Below, piece by piece: positions 1 to 7,776 of a stretch of DNA of 64,000 nt. The stretch comes from Jiangella alkaliphila. GTDB lineage: Bacteria; Actinomycetota; Actinomycetes; Jiangellales; Jiangellaceae. The position numbers and the translations under genes are program-made. The stretch's first letter is position 1. Every line of letters begins with the position of its first letter. The stretch is taken from positions 4,124,001 to 4,188,000 of the forward strand of contig NZ_LT629791.1 in assembly GCF_900105925.1 (NCBI RefSeq), written 5' to 3'. The notes below the pieces were generated by a model, which was not told the DNA's origin, ran no database searches, and saw only the letters and a program-made list of their open reading frames with translations.

Positions 1-2
1 TC

Positions 3-1301
3 GCGGCCCTGCTGGTCGTTGCCCTCTTCGTGGCCGGTTGCTCCGGCGACGACGAGCCCGCCTCGTCCGAGACAACCCCGGCCGGCGGCGGCGCCGAGGT
101 GGTGCGGGTGCCGGCGGACGCGGCGACGATCAGCGAGGCGGTCGCGGCCGTGGCCGAGGGCGGCCTGGTGCTGATCGAGGCCGGCACCTACCCGGAGGCC
201 GTGGTCGTCGACAAGCCCGGCGTCACCGTCCGCGGCGCCGACCGCAATGCCGTCATCGTCGACGGCGAGGGTGAACGGGCGATCGGGATCCTGGGGATCG
301 CCGACGGCGTGCGGGTGCAGAACCTGACCGCGACCCGGCACACGCTGGCCGGCGTGCTGATCTCCGGCGTGCACGACGAGACCGGCAACGTGCCCGGCGA
401 CGGGTACACGAGCGAGGCGCCCGAGGCGGAGCTGCTGCAGCGGTACGAGGTGCGCAACGTCACCGCGACGAACAACGGGCTGTACGGGATCTACGCGTTC
501 CACGCCCAGCACGGCGCGATCGTCGACAGCTACGCCTCCGGCGGCGCAGACTCGGGGTTCTACCTCGGCCAGTGCGAGGACTGCGACGCCGTCGTCACCG
601 GCAACGTCGCCGAGCGCAACGCCGTCGGGTTCGAGAACGCCAACGCCTCCGGCGGGGTGCTGATCACCGGCAACCGGCTCGCCGGGAACCGGGTCGGCTT
701 GACCCTGACGTCGGACTACCAGGAGGCGTTCGTCCCGCAGCGCGACAACCTCGTCGTCGGCAACGTCATCACCGACAACGTCCAGGCCGACTCGCCCGCG
801 CAGGCCGAGGGCGGGTTCGGCGTCGGAATCGGCATCGCCGGCGGCCAGCAGAACGTGATCGAGCGCAACCTGATCGGCGGCAACACCACCGCCGGGACGC
901 TGATCAGCAGCGCCGAGGACGTGCCGTCGCTGGGCAACCGGTTCGTGGCCAACACGTTCAGCGCCAACCGGGTCGACATCGCCGACGTCTCGACCGAGCG
1001 GGCGCCGTCGAACGGGACCTGCCTGGACGGCAACGGGTTCGCGTCGGTGCTGCCCGAGGCGATCGCGACGGCGGTGTGCCCGGCCGGGACGCCGGACATC
1101 TCCGGGGTCGCGCTGACGGACGTGCCGGTCGCGCCGCCGGGGGTGCCGTTCCTGGACGTCACGCTGCCCGGGCCGCAACCGGGGCTGGAGGGCGACCTCG
1201 GCGCCGTCCCCGAACCGCTGCCCGACACCCCCGAGCGGCCCGCGACGGACTCGCTTCCCGTCCCCGACGCCGCCCTGCTCGCCGACCGCTCAGCGCTCTG
1301 A
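3..1301 (+). CDS. Beta-helix repeat lipoprotein (5' end outside window)
   Basis: The reading frame is open to the left edge: the residues before the first in-window GTG (position 30) form a hydrophobic run ending in VAGC, a lipobox, so the true start lies outside the window and the mature protein is probably lipid-anchored outside the membrane. The next 300 residues contain many short Asn/Gly-rich turns (for example ITGNRLAGNRVGL, VVGNVITDN, IERNLIGGN), the pattern of right-handed parallel beta-helix (PbH1/NosD-type) proteins. The tail is Pro-rich. Such folds bind or cleave polysaccharides or, in NosD, serve copper-enzyme maturation; no catalytic residues can be assigned here. The fold is well supported, the function is not. 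Confidence 0.8.
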   Translation, partial: AALLVVALFVAGCSGDDEPASSETTPAGGGAEVVRVPADAATISEAVAAVAEGGLVLIEAGTYPEAVVVDKPGVTVRGADRNAVIVDGEGERAIGILGIADGVRVQNLTATRHTLAGVLISGVHDETGNVPGDGYTSEAPEAELLQRYEVRNVTATNNGLYGIYAFHAQHGAIVDSYASGGADSGFYLGQCEDCDAVVTGNVAERNAVGFENANASGGVLITGNRLAGNRVGLTLTSDYQEAFVPQRDNLVVGNVITDNVQADSPAQAEGGFGVGIGIAGGQQNVIERNLIGGNTTAGTLISSAEDVPSLGNRFVANTFSANRVDIADVSTERAPSNGTCLDGNGFASVLPEAIATAVCPAGTPDISGVALTDVPVAPPGVPFLDVTLPGPQPGLEGDLGAVPEPLPDTPERPATDSLPVPDAALLADRSAL

Positions 1302-1355
1302 CCTCACCCGACCCGGGTGATGTGCCGCGGCGCCGTCGCGCGGGACCGTCGGTCC

Positions 1356-1787
1356 ATGACCGACATCGAGACGCCGATCGACGCACCGCCGGACCGCCGC
1401 GAGCCGTCCGCGTGGGCCGTCGGGTGGACCGTGTTCGCCGCCGTGATGATGGCGATGATCGGGACGTTCCACGCGATCGCCGGCGTGGTGGCGCTGGTGG
1501 ACGACGACTTCTTCACCCAGGTGCAGGAGTACGTCTTCGACTTCGACCAGACGACGTGGGGCTGGATCCACCTGATCCTCGGCATCGTGCTGGTCATCGC
1601 GGGCGCCGCCCTGCTCACCGGGTCCGTCGCGGCCCGTGCGGTGGGCGTGGTGCTCGCGGCGCTGAGCATGCTGGCGGCGTTCGCGTGGCTGCCATACTAC
1701 CCGATCTGGTCCGTCGTGATCATCGCGGTGGCCGTCAGCGTCGTCTGGGCGCTGACCGTCCACGGCCGCGACATCACCGCCGGGTGA
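1356..1787 (+). CDS. Small integral membrane protein, DUF7144-like
   Basis: The product has 143 residues: a polar 25-residue N-terminus (MTDIETPIDAPPD), then four hydrophobic helices (about residues 28-48, 68-90, 92-112 and 115-136). The Trp/Phe-rich loop containing DQTTWGWIHLILG between helices 1 and 2 is typical of a small actinobacterial membrane family usually annotated DUF7144. ATG 1356 is preferred over an upstream in-frame ATG at 1317 because the family begins just before this point. No function is known. Its stop overlaps by 14 bases the end of the convergent NADH dehydrogenase gene, so the two are not co-transcribed. Confidence 0.75.
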   Translation: MTDIETPIDAPPDRREPSAWAVGWTVFAAVMMAMIGTFHAIAGVVALVDDDFFTQVQEYVFDFDQTTWGWIHLILGIVLVIAGAALLTGSVAARAVGVVLAALSMLAAFAWLPYYPIWSVVIIAVAVSVVWALTVHGRDITAG

Positions 1788-3114
1788 CCTGCCGGTCGCG
1801 TTCGCCGAGCGTCGCCGCCACGAATGCGGCCCGCGGGTGCTGCACCGACAGCAGCGACACGATGTCGCGCCCGTAGAACAGCGCCGCCACCCAGACGAGG
1901 AACACGCGGACCTTGCGCTCCCACGTCGGGACCGCCAGCACGTGGTAGCCGCGGTGCATCAGCCAGCCGAGCAGCCCCTTGATGACGATGCGGCGGTACT
2001 GGAAGATGCCCTTGCCCAGGCCGAGCGTCGCGACCGTGCCGAGGCTGTGGTGCACGTATGGCTTCACCTTGCGGCCGCGCAGGTCGGCGACGAGGTTCTT
2101 GGCCAGCCGCTTGCCCTGCCGGACGGCGTGCTGCGCGTTCGGGACGACGGTCGCGCCGGGCACGTCCGATGCGAGGTCCGGCACGGCCGCGTTGTCGCCG
2201 GCCGCCCATGCGTCCGGCACCGGCGCGTCGTCGGTCCCGACCCGCATGTCGGCGCGGACCCGGAACAGGCCCTGCTCGTTCACCGGCAGATCCGTGTGCC
2301 GCGCGATGACCGGGTTGCTCTGGTTTCCGGCGGTCCAGATCAGCAGGTGGTTGTCGTACTCCGAGCCGTCCGAGAGGACGATGTGGCCGTCCGCGGCCGA
2401 GACCAGCTTGGTCTCGAGGTGGACGTGGCCGCCGCGCTTCTCCAGGTGCTCGACCACCCAGCGCCCGGGCTTGTCGGTGACCTCGGGGAGGATGCGGTCG
2501 CGCACCTCCACCAGGTGGAACGCGAGGTCGTCGAAGCTGAGCTCCGGGTACCGCTTCAGCAGCGCCGTGGCCAGCGACAACAGCTCGCCGAACCCCTCGA
2601 CGCCGGTGAAGCCGCCGCCGACCACCGTCACCGTCAGCAGCCGCCGCCGCTCCGGCCCGGGCGGCAGCGCGGCCGCTCGCTCGAACGCCGTCAGCAGCCG
2701 GTCGCGGATGGCCACGGCCTCCTCGACGTGCTTGAGGCCGATCGCCTCGTCGGCGACGCCCGGGATCGGGAACGTCCGGGTGACCGCGCCCGCCGTCACG
2801 ACGATGGTGTCGTAGGCCAGTTCGCGGTCCGGGGCGTCCGGGGTCTGGACGGTCGCCGTCCGGTTCGCGTGGTCGATCTTGACGACGCTTCCGGCGATGA
2901 TGTGGGTGCGGCGCAGGTGCCGCCGCAGCGACACCGCCACGTGCCGGGCCTCGACCGAGCCGGCCGTCACCTCCGGCAGGAACGGCTGGTACGTCATGTA
3001 CGGCCGCGGGTCGACGATCGTCACGTCCGCCTCGTGTGGGCGCAGCTTCTTCTCCAGCTTCCACGCGGTGTAGAACCCGGCGTACCCGCCGCCGACGATC
3101 AGGATCCTGCGCAT
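1774..3114 (-). CDS. ndh: Type II NADH:quinone dehydrogenase / NAD(P)-FAD oxidoreductase
   Basis: This 446-residue flavoprotein begins with the FAD dinucleotide-binding motif GGGYAG (residues 8-13), followed by the DPRPYMTYQPFLPEV segment characteristic of NDH-2 enzymes. A second nucleotide-binding motif (VVGGGFTGVE, about residues 165-174) should bind NADH, and a WAAGDNAAVPD segment near residue 305 closes the FAD site. The C-terminus carries the amphipathic, aromatic-rich segment (GWLMHRGYHVLAVPTWERKVRVF) that lets NDH-2 enzymes associate with the membrane. The expected role is single-subunit, non-proton-pumping NADH oxidation feeding quinones. The gene stands alone; an AGAGGAGGC-like ribosome binding site precedes the ATG. 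Confidence 0.88.
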   Translation of the reverse strand: MRRILIVGGGYAGFYTAWKLEKKLRPHEADVTIVDPRPYMTYQPFLPEVTAGSVEARHVAVSLRRHLRRTHIIAGSVVKIDHANRTATVQTPDAPDRELAYDTIVVTAGAVTRTFPIPGVADEAIGLKHVEEAVAIRDRLLTAFERAAALPPGPERRRLLTVTVVGGGFTGVEGFGELLSLATALLKRYPELSFDDLAFHLVEVRDRILPEVTDKPGRWVVEHLEKRGGHVHLETKLVSAADGHIVLSDGSEYDNHLLIWTAGNQSNPVIARHTDLPVNEQGLFRVRADMRVGTDDAPVPDAWAAGDNAAVPDLASDVPGATVVPNAQHAVRQGKRLAKNLVADLRGRKVKPYVHHSLGTVATLGLGKGIFQYRRIVIKGLLGWLMHRGYHVLAVPTWERKVRVFLVWVAALFYGRDIVSLLSVQHPRAAFVAATLGERDRQVTRR

Positions 3115-3214
3115 CGCTGCCTCCTCTTGCTCTCACCCGGACGACGGTGCAGAGGGGTGGTTTCGTGACAGATTCTGGCCCCGATGTGACCGGCGGAACA
3201 GCATCTCACCGCAA

Positions 3215-3298
3215 CACGAAGTTGATCTTGGAGTTGTTCGGGTATCCATCGGGCGAATCGGACCACAAAGGCCGAACAACTCCAAGATCAACTTTGTG
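3215..3298. repeat. Hairpin 1 of the 3.2-3.6 kb cluster (GTTGATCTTGGAG type)
   Basis: Arms of about 27 bases (3215-3241 and 3272-3298) pair with one mismatch around a 30-base loop. The arm contains GTTGATCTTGGAGTTGTTCGG, close to the GTTGATCATGGAGAA arm of the 61-bp palindrome found elsewhere in the window. There is no T-run, so it is not an ordinary intrinsic terminator. Confidence 0.85.
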
Positions 3299-3314
3299 CT
3301 GGGCGGATTGGCGG

Positions 3315-3364
3315 GATGGGTGAGCGCCTACTGTCGCTCTGGGCACAGCAGGCGCTCACCCATC
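3315..3364. repeat. Hairpin 2 of the 3.2-3.6 kb cluster
   Basis: Twenty-base arms (3315-3334 and 3345-3364, starting GATGGGTGAGCGCCT) pair with one mismatch around a 10-base loop. Its sequence is unrelated to hairpin 1. Confidence 0.85.
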
Positions 3365-3372
3365 GACGAGGT

Positions 3373-3424
3373 GGATGGTTGAGGGATCCGGGTCGCCATG
3401 GCAGCCTGAATCGCTCAACCATCC
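3373..3424. repeat. Hairpin 3 of the 3.2-3.6 kb cluster
   Basis: A perfect 11-base outer arm (GGATGGTTGAG, 3373-3383, with its complement at 3414-3424) is continued by imperfect pairing to a central CCATGG. The whole element is a 52-bp imperfect palindrome. Confidence 0.75.
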
Positions 3425-3538
3425 CCCGGCTGCCTCGGCGAATCGAACCGCAACCGTGTCAACACCTGGTCGTGACATACCCGGTCAGCGCGGTGAGGCG
3501 CATTCCCGCCTCGCCGCCCGCTCGCCGCTCGCTCGCCG

Positions 3539-3590
3539 CGATGGTTGGCAGTTTGGTGGGCCTATGACACCACCAAACTGCCAACCATCG
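3539..3590. repeat. Hairpin 4 of the 3.2-3.6 kb cluster
   Basis: Twenty-one-base arms pair perfectly (3539-3559 and 3570-3590, core GATGGTTGGCAGTTTGGTGG) around a 10-base loop. It lies 15 bases beyond the stop codon of the multicopper oxidase gene and could end or protect that transcript, though it lacks a T-tract. The region 3115-3604 holds no gene; these four hairpins are its only visible content. Confidence 0.85.
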
Positions 3591-3604
3591 GTCGTGTGCC
3601 TGCG

Positions 3605-5263
3605 TCAGGCGTCGACGGTGAAGCCGAACATCATGCCGCTCTCCATGTGCTCGGCGATGTGGCAGTGCGCCATCCAGCGGCCCGGGTTGGTGACGTCGAA
3701 CAGGATGTCGACGGTCTGGCCGGTGCGGATGAGCACGGTGTCCTTCCACACGAGGTTCGGCTCGGTGGCTCCGTCGCGGGCGAGGACGAGGAACCGGCCG
3801 GCGCCGTGCAGATGGAACGGGTGGTGCATCGGGTGGTCCGACTCCAGCTCGTTGACCAGCCGGATCTTCACCCGCTGGCCGACCGTGAAGCGCCAGTCCG
3901 GCTCGCCGCCGGTGGCCGGGTCGACGAACCGCCAGCGCATCGTGGCCGGCGTCGTCATGCGGTTGACCTCGACCATGTCGTCCTCCCACTCGATGCCGCC
4001 GGAGGTCGTGGGCGCGCCGTGGTCGTGCGCGTGGTCGTCGTGGTGGGCGTGCTCGCTGTGCTCATCGTGGTCGCCGTGCTCGTGCTGGGCCTCGGCGACC
4101 GTCGCCGCCGGCAGCAGCTTCATGCGGCAGTGCGGGCAGTGGCCCGGCTCGGCGCTGGTGACCTCGGGATGCATCGGGCACGTGTACGTCACCGGCCCGT
4201 CGTGGTGGGCCGCGGGCAGGTTCATCTCGGCGACCAGCGAGAGGACCTCGTCCGGCTCGGCCGCGAGCCAGGGGTCCAGCCCGGCCCGTTCGGCGGCGAG
4301 GTCGGCCGCGCCGCGGAGCGTCTCGAACCGCGCCGTACGCTCCGGCGTGGGCGGCTCGCCGCCGACGGTCATCGTCGCCAGGCGCTGCGTGCCGGCGGGG
4401 GAGTGGTGCTCGAGCGCGTACTCGCCGGGCGCCGGGAACAGCACGTCGACGACGGCCCGCTCGGACGGCGCGATCAGCACCTCGTCGACGAACTCGTCGT
4501 GCTCGACGCGGCCGGAGTCGCCGCCGACCAGCTTCAGCCGCGCGCCCGGGATCCGCACGTTGAACACCCGGGTGTTCGCGGTGTCGACCAGCCAGAACCG
4601 CACCACCTCGCCGGCGTCCGCTGTCAGCGCCGCCGGCGCCAGCTCGCCGTTGACCAGGTAGACGTTGCCGAACCGCCCCATCGCCGCGTGCGTCGTCTCG
4701 GCCGGGCTGAACGGCGCGATGCGGCCGTCCTCCAGCAGCAGGTCGTCCAGCGTCATGACGATGTCGCGCTGCGCCGGCGGCCAGTAGCCGTCGTCGGCGG
4801 GGCGGACGAGGATGGTGCCGTAGAGGCCGAGCTCCTGCGTGTAGTCCTCGCGCAGGTGCGGGTGGTACCAGTACAGCCCGGGGTCGGGGAAGCGCAGCCG
4901 GTAGGTGTGCTCGCCGCCGATGGCGATCGGCGCCTGCGTGTCGTACGGGACGCCGTCGCTGCTGTTGTCCAGGCGCAGGCCGTGCCAGTGCACGGTCGTC
5001 TCCAGGTCGCCTTGGTTCGTGACGTCGACGGTCAGCTCGCTGCCCTGCCGGACGACGAGCAGGGGGCCGGGGACGGAGCCGTTGTAGGCGAGCATGCGCA
5101 CGGTGGCGTCGCCGAGCCGCTTCGCGACGGGTGCGACGGCGAGCTCGACGGTGCCGTCGTCGCCGGGCTCTAGCGTGGTGGGCGGGGTGGCCTCGGGCAG
5201 GCCGGTCGGGTCGGTCGGGAACGGTGTGGACGCGTGGTGTGCGTGGTGGCCGGAGTGGTCCAT
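3605..5263 (-). CDS. Multicopper oxidase with embedded metal-binding domain
   Basis: The 552-residue protein carries the four copper-ligand motifs of multicopper oxidases: HWHG (92-95), HPH (134-136), a HPMHHPFHLHG block (477-487) and HCHIAEHMESGM (from 533). Together these bind one type 1 and three type 2/3 coppers and reduce oxygen to water. Between cupredoxin domains 2 and 3 there is a CPMHP...CPHC heavy-metal-binding module (about 359-385) followed by a His/Asp/Glu-rich stretch (393-416); the N-terminus is also His-rich (MDHSGHHAHH). No signal peptide is visible. The start at 5263 is chosen because the open frame upstream overlaps the toxin gene and has no family similarity. A role in copper or manganese oxidation or copper tolerance is inferred. 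Confidence 0.88.
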   Translation of the reverse strand: MDHSGHHAHHASTPFPTDPTGLPEATPPTTLEPGDDGTVELAVAPVAKRLGDATVRMLAYNGSVPGPLLVVRQGSELTVDVTNQGDLETTVHWHGLRLDNSSDGVPYDTQAPIAIGGEHTYRLRFPDPGLYWYHPHLREDYTQELGLYGTILVRPADDGYWPPAQRDIVMTLDDLLLEDGRIAPFSPAETTHAAMGRFGNVYLVNGELAPAALTADAGEVVRFWLVDTANTRVFNVRIPGARLKLVGGDSGRVEHDEFVDEVLIAPSERAVVDVLFPAPGEYALEHHSPAGTQRLATMTVGGEPPTPERTARFETLRGAADLAAERAGLDPWLAAEPDEVLSLVAEMNLPAAHHDGPVTYTCPMHPEVTSAEPGHCPHCRMKLLPAATVAEAQHEHGDHDEHSEHAHHDDHAHDHGAPTTSGGIEWEDDMVEVNRMTTPATMRWRFVDPATGGEPDWRFTVGQRVKIRLVNELESDHPMHHPFHLHGAGRFLVLARDGATEPNLVWKDTVLIRTGQTVDILFDVTNPGRWMAHCHIAEHMESGMMFGFTVDA

Positions 5264-5372
5264 GGACCGACGATGGCGGACCTCGGCCCCGTCGTCGAGC
5301 CCCGGGCCGCCGGCTGGCCGGAATCCCGGGACGGCCGCGCGGTGTCGCTCAGCGCTCGGGCGGCTCGCGACG

Positions 5373-5669
5373 CTAGTAGCCGGGTCTGCGTTTCTCGTGG
5401 GCGACGGCGAGTACGCAGATCGTGTCGTCGACGAGGAGGTAGACGATCGCATACGGGAACCGCGGCACCGGAGCCTTCCGCGCCGGGATGTCTGCGGCGA
5501 TGCCTGGCACGGTCGCCGCGGCCTCGGGCCAGTGGCTCACGTGAGCGATGGTGTCGTCGACGGCAGCGAGGAAGTCAGCGCCGAGGCCGTGGCTCTGCCG
5601 GTCGTACCAGCGGATCGCGCCCTCGAGCTCGGCCGCGACCTCCGGCTCGATGCGAACCTTGCGAGTCAC
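5373..5669 (-). CDS. RelE/ParE-family toxin
   Basis: This 98-residue basic protein has the ParE/RelE fold signature: an N-terminal strand (RKVRIEPEVAAELEGAIRWY), a long helix (GADFLAAVDDTIAHVSHWP) and a strand-rich C-terminus (RFPYAIVYLLVDDTICVLAVAHEKRRPGY). Members inhibit DNA gyrase or cleave ribosome-bound mRNA; which of the two cannot be told from sequence. Its start overlaps the antitoxin stop by four bases (ATGA), giving translational coupling of antitoxin then toxin. Confidence 0.85.
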   Translation of the reverse strand: MTRKVRIEPEVAAELEGAIRWYDRQSHGLGADFLAAVDDTIAHVSHWPEAAATVPGIAADIPARKAPVPRFPYAIVYLLVDDTICVLAVAHEKRRPGY

Positions 5670-5899
5670 CGATCGGTGAGGCGAGCTCGGACGGCGCCCC
5701 AGTCCTCACCATCGGAACCACCCGACAGTACGCGGCGCGCTCGCCGCTCGATCTCGCGAGCCCAGGAGGCTTCGACAGCCTGTCGATCTGCGTCGTCGGC
5801 ATCGTCCAGGCTGGCCAGCAGCTCAGCCGCGACGTCGGCACGGTCGCTGCGGGGGAGCGCCAGTGCTGCGCGCAGCAGTTCCTCGGCCTGGCTCGTCAT
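5666..5899 (-). CDS. Antitoxin, addiction-module component family (TIGR02574-like)
   Basis: The 77-residue acidic protein begins MTSQAEELLRAALALPRSDRADVAAELLASLDD, the helical start of the RelB-like addiction-module component family, and includes the characteristic late-helix segment ASWAREIERRARRVLSG. It is expected to bind and neutralise the ParE-type toxin encoded next. The pair lies 63 bases beyond the encapsulin gene on the same strand; transcription from that operon is possible but not shown. Confidence 0.82.
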   Translation of the reverse strand: MTSQAEELLRAALALPRSDRADVAAELLASLDDADDADRQAVEASWAREIERRARRVLSGGSDGEDWGAVRARLTDR

Positions 5900-5962
5900 G
5901 GCATCAGTCTAAGCAGTGACCCGGCTGCAGGGGCGGCCGAAGCAAGGGGTTGTGGACAATCG

Positions 5963-6763
5963 CTACCCGTTCAGGGCGACGCCGGATTCGCCGGTCTGGA
6001 CGAGGAAGGTGAAGGCCTCCTCGAAGTACAGCTGCACCGTGTCGGCGTCGTGCGAGAGGTAGCCGATGGAGAGGTCCTGGGCGAGGTGCAGCTCGTAGTC
6101 GCCGCCGCGGGCGGACAGCAGCAGGCCGCCGTCGATGGCGGGGGCGAAGATGATCTCGCCGTCGTGCAGGACGCGGGCGACGTGCTCGCGGATGGGGTAG
6201 CCGTGGTCGGTGGTCTCCTCGACGGCGGTGTAGACGTCGGCCGAGAGCAGCAGGCTGTACGGGCCGCCGACGCCGGCGAGGCGGAGGGTGGTGAGGGCCT
6301 GGGCGGCGACGTCAGGGAGGTCGCGGATGTCGGTGGGCAGGGCGATCGCCGCGTTGGTGGTGCCGGCCACGACGCCCTCGATGCCGGCCGCCGCGAAGCC
6401 GGCGACGATGGCGCGGTCCTCGGCGTAGGCGATGCGCTTGGCCGCGTCCTTCACCGGCTGCCAGTCGGCGTCCTTCGCGCCGCGCTCGACGTCGTCGACG
6501 GCCTGGCGGTCGACGGTGAACGGGACGCGCAGCTCGACCACCGGCTTGACCTCGCGGCTGCGCGCCAGCACGCCGTCGCTCGGGCCGTCCAGCGCGCGCA
6601 GATGACCGGTGCCGACCGCGTGCAGGACGTCGTCGCCCGGCCCGATGACGTCGACGACGCGGCGGGCGGCGACGTACTGGACGAACGTGCGGCGCGCCTC
6701 GGCCTCGATGTCGGCCCAGGCGGCCGCCGAGACGGGTGCGAGTTCGCGGTGCAGGTTGTTCAT
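5963..6763 (-). CDS. Family 1 encapsulin shell protein
   Basis: The 266-residue product starts MNNLHRELAPVSAAAWADIE, the N-terminal helix of family 1 encapsulins that docks cargo, and continues with an HK97-type shell protein (motifs IYAEDRAI-like AYAEDRAIVAGF, GPYSLLLSADVYTAVEET, SIGYLSHDADTVQLYFEEAFTFLV). Encapsulins self-assemble into protein nanocompartments that hold enzymes in the cytoplasm. The start overlaps the DyP peroxidase stop by four bases, and a strong AGGAGGAG ribosome binding site lies inside the end of that gene, consistent with production of shell and cargo from one transcript. Confidence 0.92.
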   Translation of the reverse strand: MNNLHRELAPVSAAAWADIEAEARRTFVQYVAARRVVDVIGPGDDVLHAVGTGHLRALDGPSDGVLARSREVKPVVELRVPFTVDRQAVDDVERGAKDADWQPVKDAAKRIAYAEDRAIVAGFAAAGIEGVVAGTTNAAIALPTDIRDLPDVAAQALTTLRLAGVGGPYSLLLSADVYTAVEETTDHGYPIREHVARVLHDGEIIFAPAIDGGLLLSARGGDYELHLAQDLSIGYLSHDADTVQLYFEEAFTFLVQTGESGVALNG

Positions 6764-7755
6764 GAGGCGTCGCTCCTCCTGAGACTGCCGACGTTCAGAC
6801 TGGCGTCGGTCGCGGGCGTCGGGCTCGGTGGGTCGGCGAGGCCGTCGAGCGCATCGACCGTGGGCACGTAGAACAGGCCGCCGGTGACCGCGACGGAGAA
6901 GTTGAGGATGCGGTCGTAGTTGCCGGGCGGCCGGCCGACGAACATGTTCACCAGCATCTGCTCGGTGACGTCGGGGTGGGCGGCGTAGCCGACGAAGTAC
7001 GTGCCGAACTCGCCGGCGCCGGGCCGCCCGAACGGCATGTTGTCGCGCAGGATCTCGCGCTCCTCGCCGTCGTCGTCGGTGATCGTGGTCAGCGCGACGT
7101 GCGAGTTGGCCGGCTGCTCGGCGTCGGACAGCTCGACGTCGGACAACTTGCGGCGGCCGATGACACGCTCCTGCTCCTCGGTCGGCAGCGCGTTCCAGGC
7201 GTCCATGTCGTGCAGGTACTTCTGGACGATGACGTAGCTGGCGCCCTCGAAGCCCGGCTCGTCGGAGAGGACGGCGGCCGCGGCCCCGGCGCCGGTCGGG
7301 TTCTCCGTCCCGTCGACGAAGCCCAGCAGGTCGCGCTGGTCGAAGTAGCGGAACCCCTGCACTTCGTCGACGACGGTGACGGCGCCGGCCAGCCGCCCGC
7401 TGATCAGCGTCGCCAGCTCGAAGCACAGGTCCATGCGCCGCGCCCGCAGGTGGAACAGCAGGTCACCGGGGGTCGCGACGGCGGTGTGCTTGCGGCCGGC
7501 GATCTCCCGGAACGGGTGCAGCCCGGACGGCGCATCGCCGCCGACCACCCGCGGCCACGCACCGGCGCCGATGCCCGCGACGCAGGTCAGGCTGTCTTCG
7601 AGGCTGCGGAAGCCGACCGCCCGGGTCAGCCCCGAGAGGTCGGCCAGCAGCTCGCGCGCGACGTCCTCGCCACCCTCGTCGACCGTGACGACGAGGAAGA
7701 TCGCGGCCTCGGTCAACGGCACCAGCACGGACTGTGGAGTCGCGGCTTCGGTCAC
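6760..7755 (-). CDS. Dye-decolorizing peroxidase, encapsulin cargo
   Basis: This 331-residue DyP-type heme peroxidase shows the GFVDGT motif (residues 145-150) with the catalytic Asp, a probable proximal heme ligand His219 (NSHVAL) and a distal Arg237 (ILRDNMPFG). The C-terminus after residue 310 is Pro/Ser-rich and ends with SLNVGSLRR (319-327), a near-exact match to the family 1 encapsulin cargo-loading peptide; this tail should place the enzyme inside the shell encoded by the next gene. The start is GTG with a GGGGG stretch upstream. It lies only 21 bases after the propeller-protein gene, so sigma factor, propeller protein, peroxidase and shell are probably one operon. Confidence 0.92.
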   Translation of the reverse strand: MTEAATPQSVLVPLTEAAIFLVVTVDEGGEDVARELLADLSGLTRAVGFRSLEDSLTCVAGIGAGAWPRVVGGDAPSGLHPFREIAGRKHTAVATPGDLLFHLRARRMDLCFELATLISGRLAGAVTVVDEVQGFRYFDQRDLLGFVDGTENPTGAGAAAAVLSDEPGFEGASYVIVQKYLHDMDAWNALPTEEQERVIGRRKLSDVELSDAEQPANSHVALTTITDDDGEEREILRDNMPFGRPGAGEFGTYFVGYAAHPDVTEQMLVNMFVGRPPGNYDRILNFSVAVTGGLFYVPTVDALDGLADPPSPTPATDASLNVGSLRRSDAS

Positions 7756-7776
7756 CGACGCATTATCCCCCGTGGC

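Noticed and set aside
1837-3168. Long plus-strand open frame opposite the NADH dehydrogenase gene
   Set aside because: High GC keeps antisense frames open; the translation is low-complexity Arg/Val/Asp-rich with no domain, while the minus strand encodes a complete family protein.
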